Positions 9,010-18,639 of a stretch of 30,250 nt of DNA are shown here, piece by piece. The notes below the pieces were generated by a model, which worked only from the letters and a program-made list of their open reading frames with translations, did not search any database and was not told where the DNA came from. The stretch covers positions 1 through 30,250 of the forward strand of contig JALLBK010000429.1 of the NCBI GenBank assembly GCA_036940085.1. Direction: 5' to 3'. Source of the stretch: Discostella pseudostelligera. Lineage: Eukaryota; Bacillariophyta; Thalassiosirophyceae; Thalassiosirales; Thalassiosiraceae. Position 1 is the stretch's first letter. Every line of letters begins with the position of its first letter. Both the position numbers and the translations under genes were made by a program.

Positions 9010-10758
9010 ATGACGGAACAGAGCCAGCCTCGAGTCGACCCATCGGATTGGGCAAGCCGCAGAAAGGAGGCCATGAACCGAGCGCGAGAGCTTCGATCCA
9101 GGATAAAAGAAGCTGAAGGCAATCAAGGTAGGGCAGATTCACCATCCCTGGCATCTAAATCTGAACTACAGCGTCAGCAGCGCAGTCGTCAGTTGGAAGC
9201 AACACAAAAGCTTCTGGATAGCCAAACGGGGGGTATCAATGGAACCGGATCCGGAAGGCAAATCGGAAAGTCATCCGATGGCGAAGCACGAAATCTGATT
9301 GAACGACCTGCTGGTGGCAGTAGCAGTCGTGTGCTGAATGGCAGTGAAGCAGAACTCACCGTATCTCAAAAGCCTGGTGGTCCATATCCACAATATCAAA
9401 AGCAATTACCGTCGAAATGGAGTCTTCATTCAAACTCGAACCAGTACTTCGACGGAGAGCTTACTAATGTGGATATATCGAAGAACATGCAGACATTATC
9501 AATTGCAGCCACAGAAGATGTCATTCATTCATCGGTGAGAGAGATTTCAGATGAAGTCAAGGGAAGGGGCCGGGGCCGGGGTCGAGCACGACCTTCCATA
9601 AGTGGTGGTGAAACTGATATCGGCGAGATACATGGATCCAGGCAATCTGCAGTGAACAATGAAAGCCAATTTGATTCCAGGTCTAGATCACCATTTTCTA
9701 CGAGTACCGTATCATCTTCGTCGAATCGGAAGAATGATAAAAAGGAGGAGCGTGATGATTCCGCTATTCAAGCCTATTTGAGGTATGTTTCAAATCGGAT
9801 GCTCATTTTCTGTTTTATTCTGGCACACTCTCACACTCGTATGTTAATGTCATGCTTGTAGAGCCCGCCGAGTTCCAGAGTATAAAGACGGAGAGGTAAT
9901 AACCCTGCTGGAATGATGCATTAAGGTTCATACTCTAAATACACTTATTATTATATCTCTCTGTTTATGTGCCATTTGCAGTGTGAGAAGCTAGCATTGC
10001 TTCGCCAGAGATTGGTTGATCGGAGACGAAACCGCCAAATCGGGTTGCAAAGTGAAGGGTCAACATTGCGACATGTTACAAGTGGATTCGTTGAAGGCAG
10101 TCCAATCGGTGACTCCTTGTCCGGTGAACGGTATGACCCGGACGATTATTCTGCCAGGTTTAGTACGAGCGATTCCACTTATCAGAGTAGAGTCAAGCAG
10201 AACAGATTGCAAACAATCGATACTGAACCAACTAATGATACCGATACTCAAACTCAGAATTCCAAAATGGAGGGTGATCACGGCGATGAAGCATCAGTAG
10301 TTGATATAACGCTGATACAGTGTGATTGCTGCAAGCGGTCGTTTGCTCCAAAGATATATGAGAAACATTTTGACAGTGATGGCACACCGAAATGTGCCGT
10401 TGCCTCCGAAAAGAAGAGAGCCGTGTTCGACTCTGCAAAGGTACGATACTGCGATGTGCATCAATTGCCTCTGATGAGCTATTCACGGAACTCACTCTAT
10501 TCTCTATTCTGCTGATTGCAAACTTCTTTTCAGGCGAGAATTGCTAATAATGACAACCTAAATAAGGATGAACAAATGCAAGCACTTAGCGTCAACAAGA
10601 AGGTCACAAGAGAAGTCGCATTGAAGCAAAATGCGAAATCTTCGACGAAAAGGAGCAAGAAGGGCAGCAAGTGGCGAGAGGAGTCAACGCAATTTCGTGA
10701 AGCGATGAGAGCGAACAGGCTCATGAGCGTACCGGATAAAAAGGGAAGAAAAAAATAG
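9010..10758 (+). CDS. ZC2HC1-type C2HC zinc-finger protein, four exons
   Basis: Exons 9010-9782, 9862-9895, 9982-10440 and 10534-10758 join in phase with GT..AG introns of 79, 86 and 93 nt, giving about 496 aa. The N-terminal two thirds is hydrophilic and probably disordered, with coiled-coil-prone segments (REGEK-poor but Arg/Glu/Gln-rich, residues 14-75) and an RG-repeat KGRGRGRGRARPS near residue 188. The finger IQCDCCKRSFAPKIYEKH near residue 382 has C-x2-C-x11-H, and the last Cys (GTPKC) comes eight residues after His, a longer gap than I expect. The conserved after-finger segment follows: RAVFDSAKAR (across the exon 3/4 junction) and KGSKWREESTQFREAMRANR, matching the KVFDS..R and SNWRQKHEEFI..IR pattern of ZC2HC1 proteins. 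The family's molecular role is poorly defined. The 34-nt second exon is notable. The gene ends 100 bp from the convergent transporter gene. Confidence 0.82.
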
Positions 10759-10858
10759 TAGCTGAAAATACTTGTCGATTATGAGTTGTTGTTGCAGAGC
10801 ATCGATGTTACTTCCAAAGAAGTGCATCCAAATTTCAATCTTTGTCGGAACCACTGAT

Positions 10859-12721
10859 CTATTTTTCTTCCATCTCCTCTTGACTTTCATCGCCTACACC
10901 GTCCAGCCATCCAATGAACACCAGAGGTAATAACGATGCTACATTACATGTAAAAGTCAATAAAGCTAAATTCGAGAAGTCTGTCTCCGAGACATGTAAT
11001 ACCTTTGTCAGTGCAGCCCCGACCTCTGTACCAACAGTGCTTGCAAAGTTATAGATACTCATTAATGTGGCAAACAGTACCGCCTCTACTCCAGGAGGAC
11101 ATAATCTTGCTGCCAGTACCAAAGTAGGGAGGAAGGCCATTTCACCTGTTGGGTCGGATGACAGTGTGCATTAGTTGGATGAAATCATGCGTGATCTCAA
11201 GACAAATGCGAGGAAATTACCTAATATTGATGAAATAACATCATCACCAAATATGAATGCTCCGTCAGGAATTCCCAATTCACGGTTGTAGTGTGAAATG
11301 AGAAGTAAATTTGTCATTCCAAGCGGTACTGAGATCAACGAAGTCCAAAACAGTACGTCCTTGATGGCTACTCGACGCAGGTACTGATTGTACAACCAAA
11401 CACCTACTAAACTGGAGGCTGCAGTAACCAGTCGAACCCTGCCTAAAAACTCAGGACCAAAACCAATATCATTAGTGAGGAAATACAGCATAGCTCCCTC
11501 GGATGTTGGTGTTGCTTTCCAAAGGAAAAGGAAAAGAATGGGTTTGTAGATGTTCGGCTGCCGTAACGTTTCCCAAATAGAAGATATTTGAGTCTGAACG
11601 GATTGTATTGCGCTATTTATTTCGCCGCCAGTGGTGTTTTGTGACTCGGCGATTTCGGCAATGTCTTTGTTTCCGATTGTCTCCTCGCTTTGGTTGTATT
11701 TCCTTGTAACAGGTTCCTCCTCAATCAAAAGACTCATTCCACCAACTGCCAAAGGCAGAGCACTTGCAATACCAAATACATCTCTCGGGCTCATAGTCTC
11801 TAGCAAACTCCCCGAGAAGTATGCTGATATCAATCCGCCGACGGCTGCTGATCCCCAACAGAGAGACTGCAACCCCCCAGCGATGGCAGGATCGTCACCA
11901 TTATTGACCGCATCGCGTGTTTTTTGCACAACTATTCCATCGGCCACAACATCTGCAAGAGCAATGGATGCCGAAGATAAGAGTAACGATATGATTGTAC
12001 GTGTGAGGGCCACCTTATTCAATGCCTCATCCGACCCCAGATCACTTCCACTTCCCCAAGCTAGAGTAGCATAACTCAAAAATCCAACCATCCCAGCCAA
12101 AACTAAGTAGCTCCTTCTTCTATAACCAAAGATTGGAAATCCATCACTTAAAAATCCATACAATGGCTTGATTGTCCATGGCAATGCCAATATTCCCATG
12201 GTGGCCGACATTTCAGCAGGTCCCATGTGTAGATCCTCTTTCAATAAAAACGTTTGTGCAAGACGTGCAAGGCCTAACGCTCCCTCGACGAAGTATATTG
12301 TTGCAATCGCAATGATGTCAGGAGTTGGATCAATGCTAAGAAACAGTTTCTTCAATAGTGGGTTGCTGTTGTTATTGTCATCTGTTGATAGATTTGTTTG
12401 TGCATCGAAGCCGATGCCGTTGTCGTCGTCATCATCGTCGGGTGAAGACAATTGCGTGGTGATGATAGAAGACTCTTCCAGATCTGTATCTGTCGATGCC
12501 AAACATCTTTGTCGTTTGAAAAGTGCAATATCGAAAGACGAATGTGGTATTCGCTGGCTAATTGGTAGCGTCCTAGATGGCGTGAACCTTTTTGTTATGA
12601 CGACGTTCGTAAACGAATGCACATAATATACTCCTAACATAGATGATGGTGATGACCATGATGTCGACGACGTTTGGAATATCACGAGAATGGCAGCCAA
12701 TATGACAGTGGATGCTCCCAT
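10859..12721 (-). CDS. Folate-biopterin transporter (FBT/BT1) family MFS protein, probably plastid
   Basis: Two exons, 12721-11221 and 11145-10859, flank a 75-nt GT..AG intron (11146-11220). The join reads SSILG-EMAFLPTLVLAARL and restores the family segment RLCPPGVEAVLFATLMSIYN. The product is about 595 aa, a twelve-TM major facilitator of the folate-biopterin transporter family; plant and cyanobacterial members move folates across the plastid envelope or cell membrane. Signatures include YFVEGALGLARLAQTFLLKE (about residue 137), LPWTIKPLYGFLSDGFPIFG and RRRSYLVLAG. The start is the ATG at 12721; the open frame continues to 12736 only through a TTG. The leader MGASTVILAAILVIFQ then TSSTSWSSPSS resembles a signal peptide plus transit peptide with Trp at the +1 position, so plastid location is inferred. 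A polar acidic region (residues 75-125) precedes TM1. The substrate could be folate, pterin or another small molecule. Confidence 0.87.
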
Positions 12722-12884
12722 TGATCGGCTGTGCAATCGATTTGATGATGAATTGTGGACAATGTGGGATACTGCCTCCTATCATACCTCATGCATACCA
12801 CCTACGCCTTTGTCTATGCCGGCATCGGGCATGCCATGGCCAAAGAAAAAGAGTGTATCGACTCTCTTATCTTTCGACGACGAA

Positions 12885-12956
12885 TTTGGCGGGAGCATTA
12901 GTCAGCTATTCGCGCCAACTCTGACGACGGACAGGCTCACAATCTCTGCCACGTGG
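12885..12956 (-). promoter_or_regulatory. E2F-like pair plus G-box upstream of the FBT-family gene
   Basis: TTTGGCGGGAG (12885-12895), TTCGCGCCAA (12909-12918) and CCACGTGG (12949-12956, continuing AAGCGCA) lie 164-235 bp upstream of the ATG at 12721. The same order of elements, with the same AAGC following the G-box, occurs before the next gene at 15524-15577. The rest of the 12722-13108 gap shows no gene. Confidence 0.5.
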
Positions 12957-13108
12957 AAGCGCATTCGATCCAGCAAGCCGCCTTGAGCCGAGACGCTGAA
13001 TGCTGGAAGTTAATTCGGCAATTAGCAAAGATGTTCAACAATGAATAATGGATTGTTGGTTTATTTTATGGGTATGTTCCTCTATTGGGTTTCGAACTGG
13101 TCTATTGT

Positions 13109-15478
13109 CTATATATTTGAAGGTGTTAACGACTCTAAGGGAAACGTAGGAGGGGTTTTGCCAAAGAAACGCTGATAGGAACTTCTCTTTAGTCCATCCA
13201 ATGCATAGATATCATCCTTTCGAGCCTCGAGCAAAGCCTGAATGTCCTGCTTTATCTCATTTTCTATATCCTCGTAAGCACGTAGGCAGCCATCCTGGTC
13301 TTTTGGATCAATAAGCGTTGTGTCATAAGGCTTCCCAAATAGGAAGTAGTGCCGTGCTGGAAAGGGTTTCGGTACTGCCAAAGGTGGAATGAACAGTTCG
13401 TCTTCATTAGCTGTGTCGAACCTGGCGGAGGGAGCTGCTGAAGTGAAATTTGCCAAGTTGTCACCGATACCAAAAGGAAGCTTCAACAAATCCGGCGCGT
13501 CCATAACAATATCAACACTGTCGGCGGCTCCAATTGCGCTCAATGGGACAATTGTAGCGTTGAACTTGGCTGCAACTCTAACAAAGTCAACCTTCTCGGG
13601 CCAGAAGAGCTGATAAGCTTCGTCTTTTCCATGTAGCGCCTCTTTCGTTCCACCTGGGAAGAGCAATACAGTTTGGTTTGACTGAAGAAGTCGATAGAAG
13701 TTTCGAGGCGACACTTTCACAGCACCAAACATGCTGAACAGAGCAGTGGGTGATGCCAACGATTGACTGTTTTCGTCGAATTCCCATCGTCGTTTTTGTT
13801 CTCTCACTTTTGATTCGTTACTATCCGATTCTGCTCCATTGAAGCCACCCAACGCAATTGGATGTGCAAGTCCTCTTGCAATGATACCACGTTCTTCAAG
13901 AAGTTCTGAAATAATCATACCCAAGTCCTGTCCGAACAGTTGATGATTACCAACAATTAGCATTGGTTTCGTTGATGCTGGAACATGTGACAGCCCCCGT
14001 CGACGCTTCCCAGTTATCGGGTCAGTACTAAAAAATACAGGACTTGTTCGTTCTCGTTGCGGAACAACTACCTTCTCAATGACAGCCTTCACCACATGAT
14101 CAGGCGGAAGAGTCCAGTCCGTAACAGGGTCGTACTCTTTCTTTGCATCAGGAGGGAAGATATGAGAGTCAAGAATGATTTCCGTCAAATTCACCCTTGT
14201 GTCTAGAACAAAGTGGCCAGCTCCTGACACTTCCATTTTTACACAGTCTGGTAGTAGCTTGCCAAGACGATTGACCTCAGTCTTTGTAGGTAGCATGTTA
14301 TCATCAGTTCCTCCAATTATAAGAGTCGGAACATTCAACTTTGATAGCCGTTGTGCATTGTTTACAACGGCAGTGCCCACTGGAAGCCAGTTTAGTACTC
14401 GACGCTCGAGCAATAAAGGCGACAAATACTCTGAAAGAATTGACAACCCATCGGATGATGCAGAAAGCAAACTCTCGGGAGAGCTACTAGTGACGCTTTG
14501 AAGGATGAAGTCAACTATCCCTGAAAATTGACTTCTGTCTGGAACTGTTGCCGCTAAAGCCATACTCCCTACGATAGAATATGGAGTTGGGAGAGTCAGA
14601 GGAGTAAGGTTTCCAGATTCGAGATGGCGTAGGGACGTCAATAATGGCACCAGATTCTCCCAATTTGTCTCGTCAAAAGACGTGGCCGGATTGACGAGTA
14701 CCAATCCTTTTAATGTCATACTAGATGATTGCCTTTTTGTCAAAGCCATTGCCGCTGATAATGCTAAAACGCCTCCAAATGACTCTCCAACTAAGATCAC
14801 TTCTCGTGGAGAATCGGTAGGTACAGTGGAGCTCGTGACCTCATTGACAAACTTCGTTATGGAGATAACTAAATCTGAAAATGCCTGCTCTTTGTGTTTG
14901 TCAACTGTCATTCGCCAGAATTCAAATGAGGATGATAAATCATCAAATTGCGCAGTAGCAGAGATGCCAAAGCCATCGAGACCAGGCAGGTACAGAAGCA
15001 ACGGAGGTTGCTTTGATGGTTTGATGACATCCTTGTCAATATCTTCCTCCGTGATTTCTTGGAGTAATCTATTCGAATTTGCATGTTCGAATACCTGAGG
15101 TGTTTGAAGTCTCCATGCTCCCTCTAATTCTCTCCTTGCATCATTCTTGTCGGTAGATGTGACAGGAGATACATATGTAAATGCCACACCATTGATATCT
15201 CTTCGATTCGTCCCACCGCCGCTTTCTAGGTCTTTGTACAACTCACGCATCTCGGAAACAAATCGTTCCATCTCAGATCTTTCCTCCCGATCTATGCTGC
15301 TCGTAGGTCCATCGGCATTTCGATCTCTGGTCGCCCCAGATGCAACAGTACGACGAAGTTGCCTTGACGAAGGCAGCGCTCGGCTCAGACTTAGATTGGC
15401 GAAGGAAACGCGGCGGGTAGGCGAGAATGCCGCCGCGCCCGTGACGAGTAAAATAATGGTATGCGTTATTCTCCACAT
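13109..15478 (-). CDS. Phytyl ester synthase / diacylglycerol acyltransferase (PES1/PES2-like), plastid-targeted
   Basis: A 789-aa intronless fusion of an alpha/beta hydrolase and an acyltransferase, the architecture of plant PES1/PES2, which make fatty acid phytyl esters and triacylglycerol in plastids. The hydrolase part has LLLYLPGLDGFG (about residue 158), the nucleophile elbow ILVGESFGG (about 226), GTDDNMLPT (about 388) and the His motif GAGHFVLDT (about 421). The acyltransferase part has IVGNHQLFGQDLGMII (NHQ replacing NHxxxxD-type spacing, about 508), GLAHPIALGG, and LLFPGGTKEALHGKDEAYQL (about 605). The start at 15478 is preferred to the ATG at 15601 because it gives a diatom-type plastid presequence, MWRITHTIILLVTGAAAFSP, with Phe at the AAA/F cleavage site, and leaves the promoter elements outside the gene. 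The expected pathway is phytol and acyl recycling during chlorophyll or thylakoid breakdown. Confidence 0.9.
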   Translation of the reverse strand: MWRITHTIILLVTGAAAFSPTRRVSFANLSLSRALPSSRQLRRTVASGATRDRNADGPTSSIDREERSEMERFVSEMRELYKDLESGGGTNRRDINGVAFTYVSPVTSTDKNDARRELEGAWRLQTPQVFEHANSNRLLQEITEEDIDKDVIKPSKQPPLLLYLPGLDGFGISATAQFDDLSSSFEFWRMTVDKHKEQAFSDLVISITKFVNEVTSSTVPTDSPREVILVGESFGGVLALSAAMALTKRQSSSMTLKGLVLVNPATSFDETNWENLVPLLTSLRHLESGNLTPLTLPTPYSIVGSMALAATVPDRSQFSGIVDFILQSVTSSSPESLLSASSDGLSILSEYLSPLLLERRVLNWLPVGTAVVNNAQRLSKLNVPTLIIGGTDDNMLPTKTEVNRLGKLLPDCVKMEVSGAGHFVLDTRVNLTEIILDSHIFPPDAKKEYDPVTDWTLPPDHVVKAVIEKVVVPQRERTSPVFFSTDPITGKRRRGLSHVPASTKPMLIVGNHQLFGQDLGMIISELLEERGIIARGLAHPIALGGFNGAESDSNESKVREQKRRWEFDENSQSLASPTALFSMFGAVKVSPRNFYRLLQSNQTVLLFPGGTKEALHGKDEAYQLFWPEKVDFVRVAAKFNATIVPLSAIGAADSVDIVMDAPDLLKLPFGIGDNLANFTSAAPSARFDTANEDELFIPPLAVPKPFPARHYFLFGKPYDTTLIDPKDQDGCLRAYEDIENEIKQDIQALLEARKDDIYALDGLKRSSYQRFFGKTPPTFPLESLTPSNI

Positions 15479-15523
15479 TCTATCAAATCTTCGAGAGTGC
15501 TGCGTTGAGTGTTGAGTCAGAAA

Positions 15524-15712
15524 TTTTGGCGGGAGACGGACTCGGTTCATCGCGCCAAAATTTAGCCACGTGGAAGCACATGGGTGCGAAGTGCCCGCCA
15601 TTTGCTTAGCAAGAGAGTTCCACGTTCCACGTGGCTGATAAGTACTCCTACTCCCAGTTGGCGGAGAAGACTCGACTCGACTTCACGATCTTACACGTGG
15701 CCTTACACGTGG
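15524..15712 (-). promoter_or_regulatory. E2F-like pair and four G-box-type elements upstream of the PES-like gene
   Basis: TTTTGGCGGGAG (15524-15535), TCGCGCCAAAA (15550-15560), CCACGTGG (15566-15573, followed by AAGCACA), GCCCGCCATTT (15593-15603), CCACGTGG (15627-15634), ACACGTGG (15693-15700) and ACACGTGG (15705-15712) are packed within 190 bp, starting 46 bp from the ATG. CACGTG is the core bound by many bHLH and bZIP factors. Binding here is inferred. Bases 15713-16007 contain a pyrimidine-rich run (15735-15765) and no gene. Confidence 0.55.
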
Positions 15713-16007
15713 CAGGCGGACTTGCAATCACATCGTCTTTCTTCTTTCTCCTCTCTCTCCCTCGAGTGCATTGCCATTCCTATCACTGAAGTGGTCAAAG
15801 ATATTATGATGCCTACCATACATCCGTCAGAGTGTCTCTCTCTAGTATCTGACAATGTTATTCAATGAATGCTTTCATTTACACAGACACATCTACGACT
15901 ACGACAGGGAATAGAGTTCAACAAGTAGTAGTGCCGAAGATTCCAATCGACAATCGATACACAATAAGACCTCGCCCAAATTCTACTCGACCATTCGGCG
16001 TACGTCT

Positions 16008-17642
16008 CTAGACAATAAAAGGGATAAACACATAGGGTACCTGCCGACAGTATTCGTCAAAGTCAGCACCGTACTTCTCTTTGCAATGAACGTGATCTCT
16101 TCCAACTCGATGGATGAGTACGGCGGTGAAGAAGGTAACATAAAAATAAGGAATGTATGAATCAAAGCCGGTGATGAGACCCCAAGAGAGTGCCATGATG
16201 AGATCTGCAGTGTAGTGGATCTTTCTAGCCATACCCCACCAACCGCCAGTCAGGAGCTTGTTCCCATGTTTCGTCGTGAGGTATGTTGGGTTTTGGAGTT
16301 TACCCCATGGAAGTTGAGGAAAGGCATTGCGCTCAACATATGTCCCTCGCTGCTGCATTCGGAATCTATTCTTTTGACTGTTCGCTGTATCCCAAACATA
16401 GTAGGCTGCCAATAATACAGTGTACAGGACACAGGTGTACATCTTGGAGTGAACGACGGGTTCGTTGGCCAGAGATCGTTTCAGCAGATACAGTGTTGAG
16501 TAGCAGTACGAGAACGGAACTCCCGCCAAGTTCCAGAAGATGAGCATGTATCCCCATTTCTCGTAGAAGATATCCCACGTTGTGGGTATGCACTCCTCGC
16601 CTTTCATACAGGCATTTACGTACAGGCAGTGTGCCAGTAGCATGAACAACAATGTCGATGAAGTCTGGATCGCGTACATCTCCACCAGACCTCCAAACAA
16701 TGACCAAACCGCTGGTGTAATGCCCGCTTGCAAATCTCTCTCGATATTGACTTCGTGCTCTTTTACTGCTGCACTCAATGAAATGAAGAAGAGGATCTTC
16801 CATGGAATACGAATCTCTGACCACATTTTCAAATCGACATCGCCGATTCTAGGATTCAAGACAGCTCCCATGAAGATGTCGTAGGGAAGTGAACCCGACA
16901 TTCGATGCGTTCGTCCCATGACACATCCTACGACATATGTTCCAATGGTGACGATGAATCCCCATATCATAGCTACTGACATCAATGGACCAATCTCGTC
17001 CACGACGGAAGTTATGGGGAACCAACCCGAGATGTGTAGGGCAGCCACAAGTACCAAATCAACATACCACGTTGCGACTCCATTGCAGAGATATTCCAAC
17101 TGTTTCCCTCCCAAACTAGGCACTGGCAGACCCATGACTTTGATGCCCGGCATTGTTGCCGCAGTGATGTACTGAAATACCGTGAATGACATGTAGATGG
17201 CGATCGCACGAGGCGTTGGAATGATGGTTGGTACACCCTGCTGCCAGAATTCCCAATTCAATGAATTCTGAAGATGACCTTGATGTACCGCAAGGCAAAT
17301 GTACAAATAGGCCATGAGAATCGGAAACCCAATCATGAGGGCTGACACACCCCATGGACCACCAAACTCGTAAATGACCTTGGAATCGCACGCCACATCT
17401 TTCTTGGCGCCCTCGACGGTAGTGCCAGTTTTGACGGAGTTCGCCGCGAAGGTGATTTCGTCGTCACTGCTGCTGGATTCACTGGAGGTCGATGAGATGG
17501 AGCTGGTGCGAACCGGTAACTTGATGGCGGAGGGGAGAAGCTTGGAATGCGAATGCTTGCGATGTCGCAGACCTACGCCAGCGCCAGCGCCGCCGACATC
17601 GCGGGCGCGGTGAGAACGTCGTTCGTCGTGTGGAAGGACCAT
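16008..17642 (-). CDS. ERG4: Delta(24(24(1)))/C-24(28) sterol reductase (ERG4 family)
   Basis: A 544-aa polytopic membrane protein of the ERG4/ERG24 sterol reductase family. It most resembles ERG4, which reduces the C-24(28) double bond with NADPH late in 24-alkyl sterol synthesis in the ER. The N-terminal 85 residues are polar, His/Arg/Gly- then Ser-rich. The core opens with YEFGGPWGVSALMIGFP (about 91), an ERG4-like start. The C-terminal signature follows: GGWWGMARKIHYTADL (about 462), then ALSWGLITGF, HRVGRDHVHCKEKYGADFDEY and VPYVFIPFIV at the extreme C-terminus. MWSEIRIPW and ARKIHY are substrate or cofactor region motifs of the family. Eight or more hydrophobic segments are visible. Delta-14 and delta-7 reductases share the fold; EFGGP and the tail favour ERG4. 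It is intronless. The ATG at 17642 has ACCATGA context. A single TGGCGGG lies upstream at 17834-17840. Confidence 0.88.
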   Translation of the reverse strand: MVLPHDERRSHRARDVGGAGAGVGLRHRKHSHSKLLPSAIKLPVRTSSISSTSSESSSSDDEITFAANSVKTGTTVEGAKKDVACDSKVIYEFGGPWGVSALMIGFPILMAYLYICLAVHQGHLQNSLNWEFWQQGVPTIIPTPRAIAIYMSFTVFQYITAATMPGIKVMGLPVPSLGGKQLEYLCNGVATWYVDLVLVAALHISGWFPITSVVDEIGPLMSVAMIWGFIVTIGTYVVGCVMGRTHRMSGSLPYDIFMGAVLNPRIGDVDLKMWSEIRIPWKILFFISLSAAVKEHEVNIERDLQAGITPAVWSLFGGLVEMYAIQTSSTLLFMLLAHCLYVNACMKGEECIPTTWDIFYEKWGYMLIFWNLAGVPFSYCYSTLYLLKRSLANEPVVHSKMYTCVLYTVLLAAYYVWDTANSQKNRFRMQQRGTYVERNAFPQLPWGKLQNPTYLTTKHGNKLLTGGWWGMARKIHYTADLIMALSWGLITGFDSYIPYFYVTFFTAVLIHRVGRDHVHCKEKYGADFDEYCRQVPYVFIPFIV

Positions 17643-18639
17643 GATGATTTGGAATTGCGCCGCCGTTCAGAGGATGACTATTGATGTCGCTGTTAGTTAT
17701 TGCTCGAGGTAAGGGCCGCTATGAGCATGGGACTACCGTCTATTGCGCGACAAATGGAGTTCGGCTGAGCTGACAAAGGCCGACAACAAAGCAATGGCAA
17801 AGCGATGGTGAAATGAATCTGCATTCTGCATTCTGGCGGGCCGAGGGTTCTCATGAAGAGATTGCGTCAACTACTTGTTGGGAAATGAAGTTTGTGCAAA
17901 TAATAATATTCTCAAGAAATTCTATTAATTTCATAATCAATAATTATACATTTCTAGAAATAAAGGAACTTTAAATCCAGTTACATACCACTCAATTATT
18001 TGGCTCATTGCCAAAATTTTCAACAACTTCACCCCGAGAAGTTCCGCGAAGCCCCGACGATAACATACGAACATAGATGGTGGTCTGTCGTCGTCCGCGA
18101 AGATGATGTCTCTAGAGAGAGTATGATAGGTGGTGGAGGCTTGGTGGAGGATGGAGGGCACCTGTCGAACAGAATTATGACGTCGGACAGACTCTTTGTT
18201 TGAAAATAGTGCGAGAATTCCCAGCACTCGCCTGTCCGTCAAACTATAACCGTTCTAGGGGTGGATGGATTGCCGAGGCCCCAGCCACAAATAATTCGAC
18301 GACGACCGCTACTTTCTTACGACGACGATGGCCGCCGCCGTCGCCTACGATCCTCTCCTACGATACCTTGTCGCTCTCTTTCCTCCATTGTAGACCGCAT
18401 CCCCTCGACTATCGAACTTTAACACACTACCAACTCTTGTTCGTCTACTTACTCTTTCTGTCTCGGCTCCGTGGTCGTCGTCTTGCTGCCATTCGAAATT
18501 TTAAACTCGTTGGTCTCGTCATCGCAATAAATCAACTCTGCCTTCATTTTGCTGACCGATCATTCTAATTCCACATTTCTTAAACCCCCTCCGCATAAAA
18601 TTGAATTCGATTGTCCTCGCAATAAAATATTCTTTGAAG
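17643..18639. other. Nearly 1-kb divergent intergenic region, no gene recognised
   Basis: This gap separates the heads of the ERG4-like and RS-protein genes. It contains TGGCGGG (17834-17840), an AT-rich stretch (17890-18000), a purine-rich GGTGGTGGAGG-type run (18130-18155) and a pyrimidine-rich stretch (18355-18480) that may be the 5' leader of the + strand gene. Open stretches here lack ATG starts and resemble no protein. An unseen short gene or 5' UTR intron is possible. Confidence 0.4.

Noticed and set aside
11631..12626. Two longer + strand frames inside the transporter gene
   Set aside because: They are antisense to well-supported transmembrane coding sequence and match nothing.
15479..15601. 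41-residue N-terminal extension of the PES-like protein from an ATG at 15601
   Set aside because: It would bury the plastid leader and the promoter elements inside the gene.
17937..18242. Open frame of about 100 codons on the - strand in the 1-kb gap
   Set aside because: It begins at TTG, not ATG, has no recognisable domain and lies in probable promoter or leader sequence.
18200..18568. Open frame of about 120 codons upstream of the RS-protein gene
   Set aside because: No ATG start; pyrimidine-rich composition suits a 5' leader; no domain.
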